Shown: positions 1 to 7,227 of the stretch, piece by piece
Numbering within the stretch: the stretch's first letter is position 1
Layout of the letters: each line of letters starts with the position of its first letter
Assembly (NCBI GenBank): GCA_035559335.1
Contig: DATMBH010000134.1
Span: forward strand, 1 to 13,627
From: DASXPG01 sp035559335
GTDB taxonomy: Bacteria > Gemmatimonadota > Gemmatimonadetes > Gemmatimonadales > JACORV01
Length of the DNA stretch: 13,627 nt
Direction of reading: 5' to 3'
Translations under genes and position numbers: made by a program
Notes under the pieces: model-generated
What the model was told of the DNA's origin: nothing
Seen by the model: the letters and a program-made list of their open reading frames with translations, nothing else
Databases searched by the model: none

Positions 1-155
1 CGGCGCCATCGCTCGGACTGCACGGCACCGCACCGCAATCGGATCCGCAGCGCGGGCCCGGGCTGTTAGGTGCCTGCCCCGACTGCGGCTCGCAGCTGGA
101 GTTCGCCGAGGGGTGCGTGAAGTGCCATGTGTGCGGGTTCAGCGAGTGCGGGTGA
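1..155 (+). CDS. nrdJ: C-terminal end of adenosylcobalamin-dependent ribonucleotide reductase (partial)
   Basis: The reading frame is open from base 3 to a TGA at 153-155 and gives the last 50 residues of a protein that begins outside the window. The tail reads CPDCGS, then EFAEGC, then KCHVCGFSECG. This cysteine-rich zinc-ribbon ending is characteristic of class II (B12-dependent) ribonucleoside-diphosphate reductases, which make deoxyribonucleotides without oxygen dependence. In this family the C-terminal cysteines bind zinc and help re-reduce the active site. The residues before it are a low-complexity Gly/Pro/Ala linker, as is usual between the NrdJ barrel and this module. A strong terminator follows 24 bases after the stop, so this is the end of a transcript. 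The catalytic barrel cannot be seen, so another zinc-ribbon protein is not fully excluded. Confidence 0.8.
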   Translation, partial: APSLGLHGTAPQSDPQRGPGLLGACPDCGSQLEFAEGCVKCHVCGFSECG

Positions 156-178
156 GCTCGACTCACAAAGATGCAGGG

Positions 179-208
179 AAAGGGCCGCGAACTGCCGCGG
201 CCCTTTTT
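179..208 (+). terminator. Intrinsic terminator after nrdJ
   Basis: A perfect 11-bp GC-rich stem pairs 179-189 with 196-206 around a 6-base loop, and a run of five T residues occupies 204-208. It lies 24 bases downstream of the nrdJ stop on the same strand. It separates nrdJ from the next gene, which therefore probably has its own promoter between 209 and 303. I could not find a convincing -35/-10 pair there. Confidence 0.9.
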
Positions 209-292
209 CTTCCACCTTGCACAGCCGCTGCCGTGAACGCAGCTTAGCGCCCTGTTCGGTACATCCGCAGTGGATGCAGAACACCTACGCTC

Positions 293-297
293 GGAGG
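293..297 (+). promoter_or_regulatory. Shine-Dalgarno GGAGG selecting the GTG start at 304
   Basis: GGAGG lies 6 bases before GTG 304. The ATG six codons later at 322 has no such site at a workable distance. A much longer reading beginning at 127 would run through the nrdJ stop region and the terminator, so it is not credible. Confidence 0.65.
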
Positions 298-303
298 TGT
301 GAG

Positions 304-870
304 GTGGAACCCGTTCCCATCATGTCGCTGTGGCTGCCGATTCTCGTGTCTGCGGTGCTGGTTTTCGTCGCCAGCTCGATCTTCCACATGGTGCTGCCCT
401 GGCATAAGAACGACTTCAAGCCCTTGCCTGACGAGGACAAGGTGATGGCGGCGCTTCGGCCCTTCAACATTCCGCCGGGCGAATACTCGATGCCGCGGCC
501 CGCCGACATGGCTGCCATGAAGTCGCCCGAGTTCCAGGAGAAGTTGAAGAACGGGCCGGTGGCGATGCTGACGGTCTTGCCCAACCGTGGGTTCAACATG
601 GGCCCCGCGCTGGCCAAGTGGTTCATCTACTGCGTGGTGGTGGCGATCTTCGCGGCCTACGTGGCCGGCCGCGCCGTCGGCGCCGGCGCCGAGTACCTGC
701 CGGTGTTCAGGTTTGCCGGCGTGACCGCGTTCGTGGGCTACAACCTGGCCATGTGGCAGGCGACGATCTGGGCCGGACGGTCGGCGAGCACGATGCTGAA
801 GCACACCGTCGATGGGCTGGTATATGGACTGCTGACCGGTGGGGCGTTCGGGTGGTTGTGGCCTGATTAA
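304..870 (+). CDS. Four-helix membrane protein of unknown function
   Basis: I do not recognise a named family for this 188-residue protein. It has one hydrophobic segment near the N terminus (about residues 9-30). A polar domain of some 70 residues follows, rich in Pro, Met and Lys, with LPDEDKVMAAL at 41-51 and a Gly-Pro/Asn-Met-Gly section at 84-100. Three more hydrophobic segments lie near 104-124, 131-157 and 169-186. The layout suggests an inner-membrane protein with a conserved loop after the first helix. I have an impression of similar small proteins, with a 'FHMVLPWHK' start and a 'GPV..MTV.P' loop, in other phyla, but I cannot name them. The GTG start is chosen for its GGAGG; ATG 322 is the alternative and would give 182 residues. 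The gene stands alone between a terminator and a convergent gene. A G-rich heptamer tract begins at the base after its stop. Confidence 0.75.
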   Translation: MEPVPIMSLWLPILVSAVLVFVASSIFHMVLPWHKNDFKPLPDEDKVMAALRPFNIPPGEYSMPRPADMAAMKSPEFQEKLKNGPVAMLTVLPNRGFNMGPALAKWFIYCVVVAIFAAYVAGRAVGAGAEYLPVFRFAGVTAFVGYNLAMWQATIWAGRSASTMLKHTVDGLVYGLLTGGAFGWLWPD

Positions 871-898
871 GACAGGGAGCAGGGGACAGGGAGTAGCG
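871..898 (+). repeat. G-rich 7-base tandem tract (locus 1)
   Basis: Four heptamers start on the first base after the TAA of the preceding gene. GACAGGG occurs at 871-877 and again at 885-891, with AGCAGGG between them and a weaker fourth unit after. The tract fills almost the whole 31-base gap between two convergent genes. There is no hairpin, so it does not look like a conventional bidirectional terminator. Confidence 0.6.
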
Positions 899-901
899 GT
901 C

Positions 902-2953
902 TCACGCCGCCATTCCCGAATCCACCAGCTCCATCAGCGCCGAGGCCGGCATCGGGGCGCCCACCAGGAAGCCCTGGAGGTAGCCGCAGCCCTCGGCGCT
1001 CAGGATGGCGCGCTGGGTCTCGGTCTCGACCCCCTCGGCCACCACGTCCAGCTCCAAGCTGCGCGCCAGCGCGATGATCCCGGCGATCAGGGTGCGCGCG
1101 TTCTCGTCCTGGCCGAGGTCACGGACGAAGGCGCGGTCCACCTTGATCGCGTCGATGGGGAAGGTGCGCAGGTAGCTGAGCGACGAGTAGCCGGTCCCGA
1201 AGTCGTCGATCGCCACGTGCACTCCCAGCCGCCTCAGGCCGCGCAGCGTGGCAAGGGTGCCCTCGGCGTGCTGCATCGCGGCGCTCTCGGTCACCTCGAT
1301 CTCGAGCGCCGACGCAGGCAGTCCCGTGTCGCCCAGTACGGTCTCGATGCGGTTGACCAGCGTCTGGTCTTGCACCGGGTAAGCCGACAGGTTCACCGCC
1401 ACCCGCGGCCCGCCGCCCAGCCGCTCGCGCCACAGCCGCGCGTCGGTGCACGCGCTCCGCAACACCCATTGGTCCACGGCGTCCGACAGCCCTATCGCAT
1501 CGATCACCGGCAGGAACTCGGTGGGCATCATCAGCCCGCGCTCAGGGTGCCGCCAGCGCAACAGCGCCTCGAACCGGACGATTCGGCCCGTGCGCATCTC
1601 GACGATTGGCTGGTAGTACAGCATCAGCTCGTCGCCGCCGATGGCCCGCCTCAGCCCGCGCTCGAGCAGCGCCCGCTCGCGCGCGCGCTCGTCCATGACC
1701 GGCTCGTAGAACACAGTGCTATTGCGGCCAGATTCCTTGGCGCGGTACAGCGCCGCCCCGGCCGCCCGCAATAGCGCTGCTGCATCAGTGCCGTGCTGCG
1801 GGTAACATGCGATGCCAATACTGGGTGTCAGCTGGATCTCGCGGCCGTGGATCACGAACGGCTGGCGGATCCGCTGGGCCAAGCGCTCGGCGACCGCTAC
1901 CAGTTCCGCATCGCGCGAGTAGCCGCCCAGCAGGACGCCGAACGAGTCGGCGCCAAGGTGCGCCACCAGGTCCGCCTCGCGCAGCAGCACCCGCATTCGA
2001 TCGCCGATGCCACGCAGAATCACGTCACCCATGGCGGGGCTCCAGGCTTCGCTCACGGTGCGGAACTGGTCCACGTTGATGTGGGCGACCGCCAGCCGCT
2101 CGCCGGTGCGCCGGGCGCGCGCGATTGCGTGCGAGAAGAAGTCCACGAGCATGCGGCGATTGGGCAGCCCCGTGGAGGCGTCGTGATACGACAGCCGTTC
2201 GACCTCCTCGGCGGCCACCACCGCTCGGGCACGCTCCTGTTCCAGCAGACCGACCACCATGCCGAAGCCGATGATGGCTTGGAACACCAGGTCCACGAAG
2301 CTGAGGTACGCCAGATACGCCAGCTCCGGGCCGCCGGCCAGCGACGCGAGCGATCCGACGAAGTACTGGAACTGGTCGAGCGCGTAGCCTCCAAAACCAA
2401 ACGCGACGATCCGGCCACCCGCCCCGCGCGGCCACACCTGCGAGCGCGCCACCCACCCGGCGGCGATCGCGAACGCGGCGGCAGCTACACTGCCTCGCAC
2501 GCCGGCGCGCAGGAACTGGCGCAACTCCGAGGCCGCGGGTAGTGAGGCGTGCACCAAGGCCGTGGTCACTCCCAGCATGGCAAAGGCTGCCAGCACCGCG
2601 CCAACCCGGTTGGTCGGGACCCGGTCGCCACGCCGCAGCTCGGCCGCGCCGACCAGCAGCAGACCGAGCTGGAGTTGCCCGGACGCCTGCGATACCGTGG
2701 CCACCAGCAGCCGCAGTCCGGTCTGGTCGGGAGCGTGCAGCGACAGCCACAGCCCCGCCGAGGCGCCGATTAGGTGCAGGCCCAGAGCCGCCCAGCTCTC
2801 GGTCCAGTATCGCAGGTAGGTGTGGCGGTAAAGGTGGTTGAACCACGCCAGCAGTCCGGCCAGTACCGCCGCCATCCCTGCCTGGCTGAGGTAGATGGCG
2901 TGGAGCAGCGTGAGGTCAGGCACGGGCGCCGGCCACGCGGCGTACCGCCGCAT
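902..2953 (-). CDS. 7TM membrane c-di-GMP phosphodiesterase, degenerate GGDEF plus intact EAL
   Basis: This 683-residue protein has about seven hydrophobic segments (residues 14-38, 52-74, 80-104, 117-138, 150-169, 181-206, 212-237), then a GGDEF domain (about 250-415) and an EAL domain (about 425-680). The GGDEF signature reads GADSF at 334-338, and the usual first metal aspartate is Asn293. Diguanylate cyclase activity is therefore unlikely, although the inhibitory RxxD site is kept (Arg325/Asp328). The EAL side has the expected residues: EALLRW at 462-467, Asn521, DDFGTGYSSL at 583-592, Lys604, Glu640 and Gln660. The predicted role is hydrolysis of cyclic di-GMP to pGpG at the inner membrane, possibly tuned by nucleotide binding to the GGDEF domain. 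ATG 2953 is preceded by AGGA at 5 bases. A GTG at 2923, overlapping the kinase stop, has no such site. The 38-base overlap with the kinase gene implies coupled expression. Confidence 0.93.
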   Translation of the reverse strand: MRRYAAWPAPVPDLTLLHAIYLSQAGMAAVLAGLLAWFNHLYRHTYLRYWTESWAALGLHLIGASAGLWLSLHAPDQTGLRLLVATVSQASGQLQLGLLLVGAAELRRGDRVPTNRVGAVLAAFAMLGVTTALVHASLPAASELRQFLRAGVRGSVAAAAFAIAAGWVARSQVWPRGAGGRIVAFGFGGYALDQFQYFVGSLASLAGGPELAYLAYLSFVDLVFQAIIGFGMVVGLLEQERARAVVAAEEVERLSYHDASTGLPNRRMLVDFFSHAIARARRTGERLAVAHINVDQFRTVSEAWSPAMGDVILRGIGDRMRVLLREADLVAHLGADSFGVLLGGYSRDAELVAVAERLAQRIRQPFVIHGREIQLTPSIGIACYPQHGTDAAALLRAAGAALYRAKESGRNSTVFYEPVMDERARERALLERGLRRAIGGDELMLYYQPIVEMRTGRIVRFEALLRWRHPERGLMMPTEFLPVIDAIGLSDAVDQWVLRSACTDARLWRERLGGGPRVAVNLSAYPVQDQTLVNRIETVLGDTGLPASALEIEVTESAAMQHAEGTLATLRGLRRLGVHVAIDDFGTGYSSLSYLRTFPIDAIKVDRAFVRDLGQDENARTLIAGIIALARSLELDVVAEGVETETQRAILSAEGCGYLQGFLVGAPMPASALMELVDSGMAA

Positions 2954-4826
2954 CCAGTTCCTGGAGGTCGAGCGGCATTGGCAGCACCTCCACGCCGCTC
3001 TTCTCTAGCGCTTCCAGTTGCTCCGGCGGCCCGGCTGGGGGCGCCAACACCACCAGCCGCGCGACCACGTCGGGGCGCTGGCCCGTGAGCCGGTCCAGCG
3101 GTGTCGGGCTGCCGGAATGTTCAACGTCCGAGTCAGCCACGATCACCTCGTAAGGATGCGACGCGGACTCGTGGGCCAGCAGCCGAAACGCTTCGTCGAG
3201 GTCGCGGGTTTCGTCCAGTTCCCACTCGCGCTGTGTGAAGTAGCGGCGCAATGCGGCCCGCACCACGGGGTCAGCGTTCACCACCAGCGCCCGGGGGCCG
3301 GAAGCGGCCCTGGGCTGCTCGACCGGCTCGGCGCGCTCGACAGCGTCGAACGCGCACGGCAGGTCGACCAGGAAGCGCGCACCGGTGCCCGAGCCGCTCG
3401 CTCCGTTCTCCACGCGGATCGTGCCGCCGTGTTGCTGAACGATGCCTAACGCGGCCGACAGCCCCAGCCCCGGTCCGTCGCCGCCACTGCGCGTGGTGAA
3501 GAACGGCTCGAATATGCGTGGCATTACCTCGGGGGCTATGCCTGGACCGCTGTCCTCGACCACCAGGATGGCGCCCGTGGCCGTCGACTCGGCGCCTAGG
3601 CGTACCCTGCCTCCCGGTCCGGCGGCCTGGGCCGCATTCAGCACCAGGTTGGTGATGACCTGCTCGATACCCACACGGTCCACCATCAGCCGGTGCAGGC
3701 TCCGGGGCACGGTGTTGACGATGGTCACGCCCCGCCGCCTAAGCGCGTCGGAGATGCCGGCCAGCGCGTGGGAAACCAGGTCGTGGAGCGAGGCTGGCTC
3801 GCGCGCCGCATAACGATTGCGCACGAAGGCCAGCAGGTCACGAACGATGCGCCGAGCTCGCAGTGCGTGGTCGCGCGCCTCCTCCAGGTCCTTGCGGCGC
3901 GGGTCGTTCGGACGCTCGTCCAGGATCCGTTCGATGCGCAGCAGGATGCCGGCTATGGGGTCGCTAAGCTCGTGCGCCACCCCGGAGACCAGCTGGCCCA
4001 CCGCCGCGTGCTTCTCGCTCTCGCGCAGCCGCGCCTCGCGCGCTGCGAACTCCTCCAGGGCGGCTGCCTCGCGGTTCATGGTCTCGGCCAGCGCGCGGAA
4101 CTCCTGCGGGAGCGGGGCGGCGGGGGTGCGGGCTCTGAAGTCGCCGGACGAAATCTTGCGGGCGTGGGCGGCCAGCGCCTCCAGCGGCTGCGAGATCGAG
4201 CGGCCGATGGCGCGGAACAGCACCAGCCCGACCAGCACGAAACCGCCGATGACTATCACCTGCTGCCAGCGCTGGCGCCGTAGTTCGTTCTCGAGGCGGC
4301 GCGAGACCTCGGCCACCTTGCCGGCCGTGCGGGCACTGAGCTGCTGGAGGTCTGACAGCACTCCGCGCACCAGCGGCGCCGCGCGCTCGGCCTCGCGGCG
4401 CGCGTCCGCCACGCGCCCGATGTCGGCCAGCCGGTGCGCGCGAGCGTAGTGGTTCTCGACCACCGCGAGGCTCTGGTCGATCCGCGCGATCAGCGCGGTC
4501 TCGTCGGGGCTCTGGCCGAGGCCACGGTTCATGCGCTCGGCGGTACGGTGGGCGGAGCGGGACAGCCGCTCGAAGGCGATGCGATCGCGCCGGTCGCGCG
4601 TGTCCACGTAGGCGTGGCCAGCTTCCATCTCCTGGGCGACCGTGCCGGCGAATTCGGAGGCCAGAGCCGCGCCGGCCCTGACCGCACCAAGGGTCTGTCT
4701 CATCGCCCCGGAAACGCGCGAGCTGGTGAGCCAGCCCACGGCGCCCGAGAGGATGAGAAGAGACCCCACGGTTGCGCTCGCGATGGCGAGACGCCCGCGG
4801 ATGCTGTCAGCCACTAACCCTCGCAT
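2916..4826 (-). CDS. Membrane hybrid histidine kinase with degenerate receiver
   Basis: This 636-residue sensor kinase has helix 1 at about 13-33, a periplasmic segment of about 150 residues predicted to be all-helical (four-helix-bundle type), helix 2 at about 187-208, and a HAMP linker to about 258. The HisKA domain follows with His285 in HELSDP, then a HATPase with Asn397 in NLVLN, DSGPGI at 425-430, FEPFFTT at 439-445 and GPGLGL at 451-456. The kinase core looks complete. A receiver-like domain occupies about 511-632. Asp565 sits at the phospho-acceptor position, but the conserved Lys is Met617, the switch Thr/Ser is Ala595, and the acidic pocket has only Asp519. No separate DNA-binding regulator lies nearby. 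The 38-base overlap with the phosphodiesterase gene suggests a shared output. AAGGAG lies only 2 bases before ATG 4826; a GTG four codons in (4814) is the alternative start. Confidence 0.92.
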   Translation of the reverse strand: MRGLVADSIRGRLAIASATVGSLLILSGAVGWLTSSRVSGAMRQTLGAVRAGAALASEFAGTVAQEMEAGHAYVDTRDRRDRIAFERLSRSAHRTAERMNRGLGQSPDETALIARIDQSLAVVENHYARAHRLADIGRVADARREAERAAPLVRGVLSDLQQLSARTAGKVAEVSRRLENELRRQRWQQVIVIGGFVLVGLVLFRAIGRSISQPLEALAAHARKISSGDFRARTPAAPLPQEFRALAETMNREAAALEEFAAREARLRESEKHAAVGQLVSGVAHELSDPIAGILLRIERILDERPNDPRRKDLEEARDHALRARRIVRDLLAFVRNRYAAREPASLHDLVSHALAGISDALRRRGVTIVNTVPRSLHRLMVDRVGIEQVITNLVLNAAQAAGPGGRVRLGAESTATGAILVVEDSGPGIAPEVMPRIFEPFFTTRSGGDGPGLGLSAALGIVQQHGGTIRVENGASGSGTGARFLVDLPCAFDAVERAEPVEQPRAASGPRALVVNADPVVRAALRRYFTQREWELDETRDLDEAFRLLAHESASHPYEVIVADSDVEHSGSPTPLDRLTGQRPDVVARLVVLAPPAGPPEQLEALEKSGVEVLPMPLDLQELDAAVRRVAGARA

Positions 4827-4961
4827 CTCTCCTTACCCGAGCTGAGGCGGAAAGAGGAGCTCCGCACCAGTTGATTGTGCGCTGTGCGGGCCGGGAGCGC
4901 CAGGTCCCGACCCCGGCACTAGTGGCGGCCGCGGGCTGCGCGAGCCTATGTTGATCGGAGT
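4827..4961. promoter_or_regulatory. Divergent control region between kinase and binding-protein genes
   Basis: These 135 bases separate two divergent genes and must hold promoters for both directions. Visible dyads are the 8-base palindrome GGAGCTCC at 4856-4863, flanked by GCGGA (4847-4851) and TCCGC (4861-4865), and CGGGA-N8-TCCCG at 4892-4909. TATGTT at 4946-4951 could be a -10 element for a very short leader to the start at 4962, but I see no matching -35 element. Which dyad, if any, is an operator cannot be told from sequence alone. Confidence 0.4.
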
Positions 4962-6077
4962 ATGCTGCGACTGAATCGACTTGCGCCGTTTGTGGGTGCC
5001 CTGGTTGCGGGGCTAGCGGCTGGATGCGGGCAGGATTCCGGCCCCGTGGTGGTCGGCGCAGTGGGCCCCTGGCACCTCACTTTCCTCCAGAAAGCGCGTA
5101 TGGCCATCGAACTGGCGGTGGAAGAGGTCAACGCTGCGGGGGGAATTCGTGGCAGGCAGCTGGTCGTGACGTTCGCCAACGACAGTGGCGACGCCGAGCG
5201 GGCTGCTGGCATTGCGGGTCAATTCGTGGCTGATCGGCGCATCGTGGCTTCGCTGGGCCCGATCAACTCGGGCGCGCTGCTGGCCGCCTCGCGCGTGTAC
5301 GACGGCAGGTTGCCCACCGTCTCGCCCATCTCAGTTTCCCCGGATCTGAGCGGCATCTCGGAGTGGGTCTTCAGGCTGATGACCAATGACTCGGTGTTCG
5401 CCATCGCGGTCGGTGAGAGGGCGACACGGTTGGGCCGTCGCGCCGCGATTGTCTTCGACAACAACAGTTTCGGCCGCGGGGGCGCGGAGGCGTTCCGGCG
5501 CCATTACCGCGGCGCGATCGTGAGCTACGACCCGGTCGAGTCCGGCTCGCCCGATATGGAGCCGTTCGTTTCCTTCTACAAGCAGCGGCGGGTGGACCTG
5601 GTGTACGTCGCCGGCGTGGCTACTACCGGCGTCTCGTTCCTGCGGGAGCGGCAGCGCCAGCGCTTCGCCGGAGCCGTGCTGGGAAGCGACACCTGGGCCT
5701 CGGTGATCCCGGACTCGGCCTTTGGCGAGGGCGCGTACATCGCGGCGCGGTTCAGCATCCGCGATCCACGTTCCGAGGTGCAGCGGTTCGCCGCCGCGTT
5801 CCGGGATCGGTTCGGGGTCGAGGCCGATGGGATCGCGGCGTTTGCCTACGATGCCGCGCATCTGTTGGCGCGAGCTATGATCAGCCGCGGACCCCGCCGC
5901 AGGGCCATCCGAGACTTCCTGGCGTCGCTCGACAGCACCAACACGTGGCCGGGCGTAACCGGGCCGATTGGATTCACCCGGGAAGGCGACCCGACCAACC
6001 GCAGCTTTGCGCTGATGCAGGTACGGGGCGGCTCACTGGTGCTGCTCGAGGGCGGGGGAGGACAGTCCATACGATGA
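4962..6077 (+). CDS. Periplasmic substrate-binding lipoprotein, branched-chain amino-acid (LivJ/Peripla_BP_6) type
   Basis: This 371-residue protein has a short basic N terminus, a hydrophobic stretch and a lipobox LAAGC placing the lipid-modified Cys at residue 22, so it should be membrane-anchored outside the cytoplasm. The mature part follows the type-I periplasmic binding fold. It shows ARMAIELAVEEVNAAGGIRG early, then the SLGPINSG ligand-loop region, PTVSPISVSP, a RLMTNDSVFA stretch and IVFDNNSFGRGGAEAF. The second lobe has VDLVYVAG and the FAYDAAHLLARAM helix. Such proteins bind small amino acids or related ligands for ABC import or for sensing. No permease or ATPase gene is adjacent. 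It diverges from the histidine kinase and overlaps the CvpA-like gene by 4 bases (ATGA). GGAG ends only 1 base before ATG 4962, an unusually short gap. The CTG next to it would give a 4-base gap, but ATG is kept as the call. Confidence 0.88.
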   Translation: MLRLNRLAPFVGALVAGLAAGCGQDSGPVVVGAVGPWHLTFLQKARMAIELAVEEVNAAGGIRGRQLVVTFANDSGDAERAAGIAGQFVADRRIVASLGPINSGALLAASRVYDGRLPTVSPISVSPDLSGISEWVFRLMTNDSVFAIAVGERATRLGRRAAIVFDNNSFGRGGAEAFRRHYRGAIVSYDPVESGSPDMEPFVSFYKQRRVDLVYVAGVATTGVSFLRERQRQRFAGAVLGSDTWASVIPDSAFGEGAYIAARFSIRDPRSEVQRFAAAFRDRFGVEADGIAAFAYDAAHLLARAMISRGPRRRAIRDFLASLDSTNTWPGVTGPIGFTREGDPTNRSFALMQVRGGSLVLLEGGGGQSIR

Positions 6078-7030
6078 TCGCAGACCTCGTGATACTGGGG
6101 ATCATGGCGCTGGCCGCCGTGCGGGGATACCGGCGCGGCGTGGCCCTGACCGTGCTCGGTATCGCGGGTGTCGGAGGCGGTTACCTGGGCGCGCTGCTCC
6201 TCGCGCGTCCGTTAGGCGGCGCCCTGGCAGGGAGCGCCGGGCTGCCCCTTGTCGTCGCGTTGCCGCTGGCCGGCATGCTCATCCTGGGCAGTGCGGGTCT
6301 CATCACCAGGGTCCTGGGCGGTCGCCTCGAGACCGCGCGCCGGCAGGACCGCGAGCGCGGCGTGCCGGCGAGGTGGGCCGACGGTGCCGGGGGCGCAGCG
6401 CTCGCAGCCGGCGCGACCGGTGCGATCGCCGTGGTGGTGGTCTCGCTGGTCGCGGGCGCGCTCGCTCTGGCCGGCGGCGCGCCGTCTCCCCTGGCCGGCA
6501 GCTTTGCCGCCAGACTGGGCGCTCCGCTTACCCGCTCGCTGGTGTATCTCGGCGCGCGCGGCGCGATACGTGACCCGCTCGGCTCAGCCGTGCTCGCCGC
6601 GATCGCCGCCGACCCGCGGCGCGGCGTGCAGGCGCTCGAAACCGTGACGCGCGACCAGCGCATCCAAGCGCTGTGGAGCGACCCTGCGCTGCGCCAGGCC
6701 CTGGCCCGCCAGGACCGGGTCGCAATTGCGGATCACCCGATGGTGCGAGCTCTAGCCTCTGACAGCGCCTTCCGCAGCGCCGCCGAGCGGATCGGGCTGG
6801 CGCGCTCCGGCGGCGGCGCCGCGGGGCTGAGCGAGGCGTTGGCTACGCGTGTGGGCCCGCTAGTGCGCTCGGTCGAATCGTTGCGCAGCGACCCTGAACT
6901 GCGCCAGATGCTGGAAGACCCGGAGTTGCGCGCGCGGCTGGATGCCGGTGACGTGGGCGGCATTCTGACCGATCAGCGCTTCAACGGCGTTACCCGGCGC
7001 CTGTTCGGCGGCGCGGGCAGATCGCAGTGA
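6074..7030 (+). CDS. CvpA-like membrane protein with C-terminal DP-repeat tail
   Basis: This 318-residue protein opens with MIADLVILGIMALAAVRGYRR, the typical CvpA-family start of a helix followed by a Gly/Arg turn. Further hydrophobic segments lie at about 23-44, 56-80 and 107-134. CvpA proteins are inner-membrane proteins linked to colicin V export in E. coli and, more widely, to envelope homeostasis. The C-terminal half (about 195-306) is soluble and helical. It contains repeated DP units: SDPALRQAL at 202-210, SDPELRQML at 272-280 and EDPELRARL at 281-289. ATG 6074 overlaps the stop of the binding-protein gene and has a GGAGGA 11 bases upstream. A longer in-frame reading from 5945 lies inside the upstream gene and is rejected. 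The tail is unusual compared with the roughly 160-residue E. coli CvpA. Confidence 0.8.
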   Translation: MIADLVILGIMALAAVRGYRRGVALTVLGIAGVGGGYLGALLLARPLGGALAGSAGLPLVVALPLAGMLILGSAGLITRVLGGRLETARRQDRERGVPARWADGAGGAALAAGATGAIAVVVVSLVAGALALAGGAPSPLAGSFAARLGAPLTRSLVYLGARGAIRDPLGSAVLAAIAADPRRGVQALETVTRDQRIQALWSDPALRQALARQDRVAIADHPMVRALASDSAFRSAAERIGLARSGGGAAGLSEALATRVGPLVRSVESLRSDPELRQMLEDPELRARLDAGDVGGILTDQRFNGVTRRLFGGAGRSQ

Positions 7031-7227
7031 TGCGACTGGTGGCGGCCACGGCGCTCCTTGGCGAACGGCACGGAGTGCGATTCCGGCATCACTGACCGCG
7101 TTTCACTCTGGCGTCCCGGTTGCGGGCTCGGTAGTTTCCAGCCCTTGCGTGACCGCCTTGCCGGCCCCGAGGACGCTTCCGGCGGCCAGGCCATGACGTG
7201 AGCAGACACGAGGTAGAACGGGAAGTC

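Noticed and set aside
127..303. N-terminal extension of the small membrane protein back to 127
   Set aside because: It would overlap the end of nrdJ and be read straight through a strong terminator, and the extension is Cys/Arg-rich and unlike the rest of the protein.
871..898. Tandem G-rich tract considered as part of a CRISPR array or insertion-sequence end
   Set aside because: Units are only 7 bases with no spacers, and no transposase, terminal inverted repeats or target duplication is visible.
839..1774. Long + strand reading frame of 311 codons opposite the phosphodiesterase
   Set aside because: Its translation is Arg/Gln/His-rich and low in structure, and it mirrors a confident EAL domain on the other strand. 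Such antisense frames are expected at this GC content.
7030..7095. 21-codon ORF starting on the CvpA-like stop (TGATG) with a weakly hydrophobic start
   Set aside because: It has no ribosome-binding site and no recognisable sequence. The 197-base gap 7031-7227 otherwise shows no clear terminator, promoter or RNA structure. A tiny real peptide cannot be excluded.
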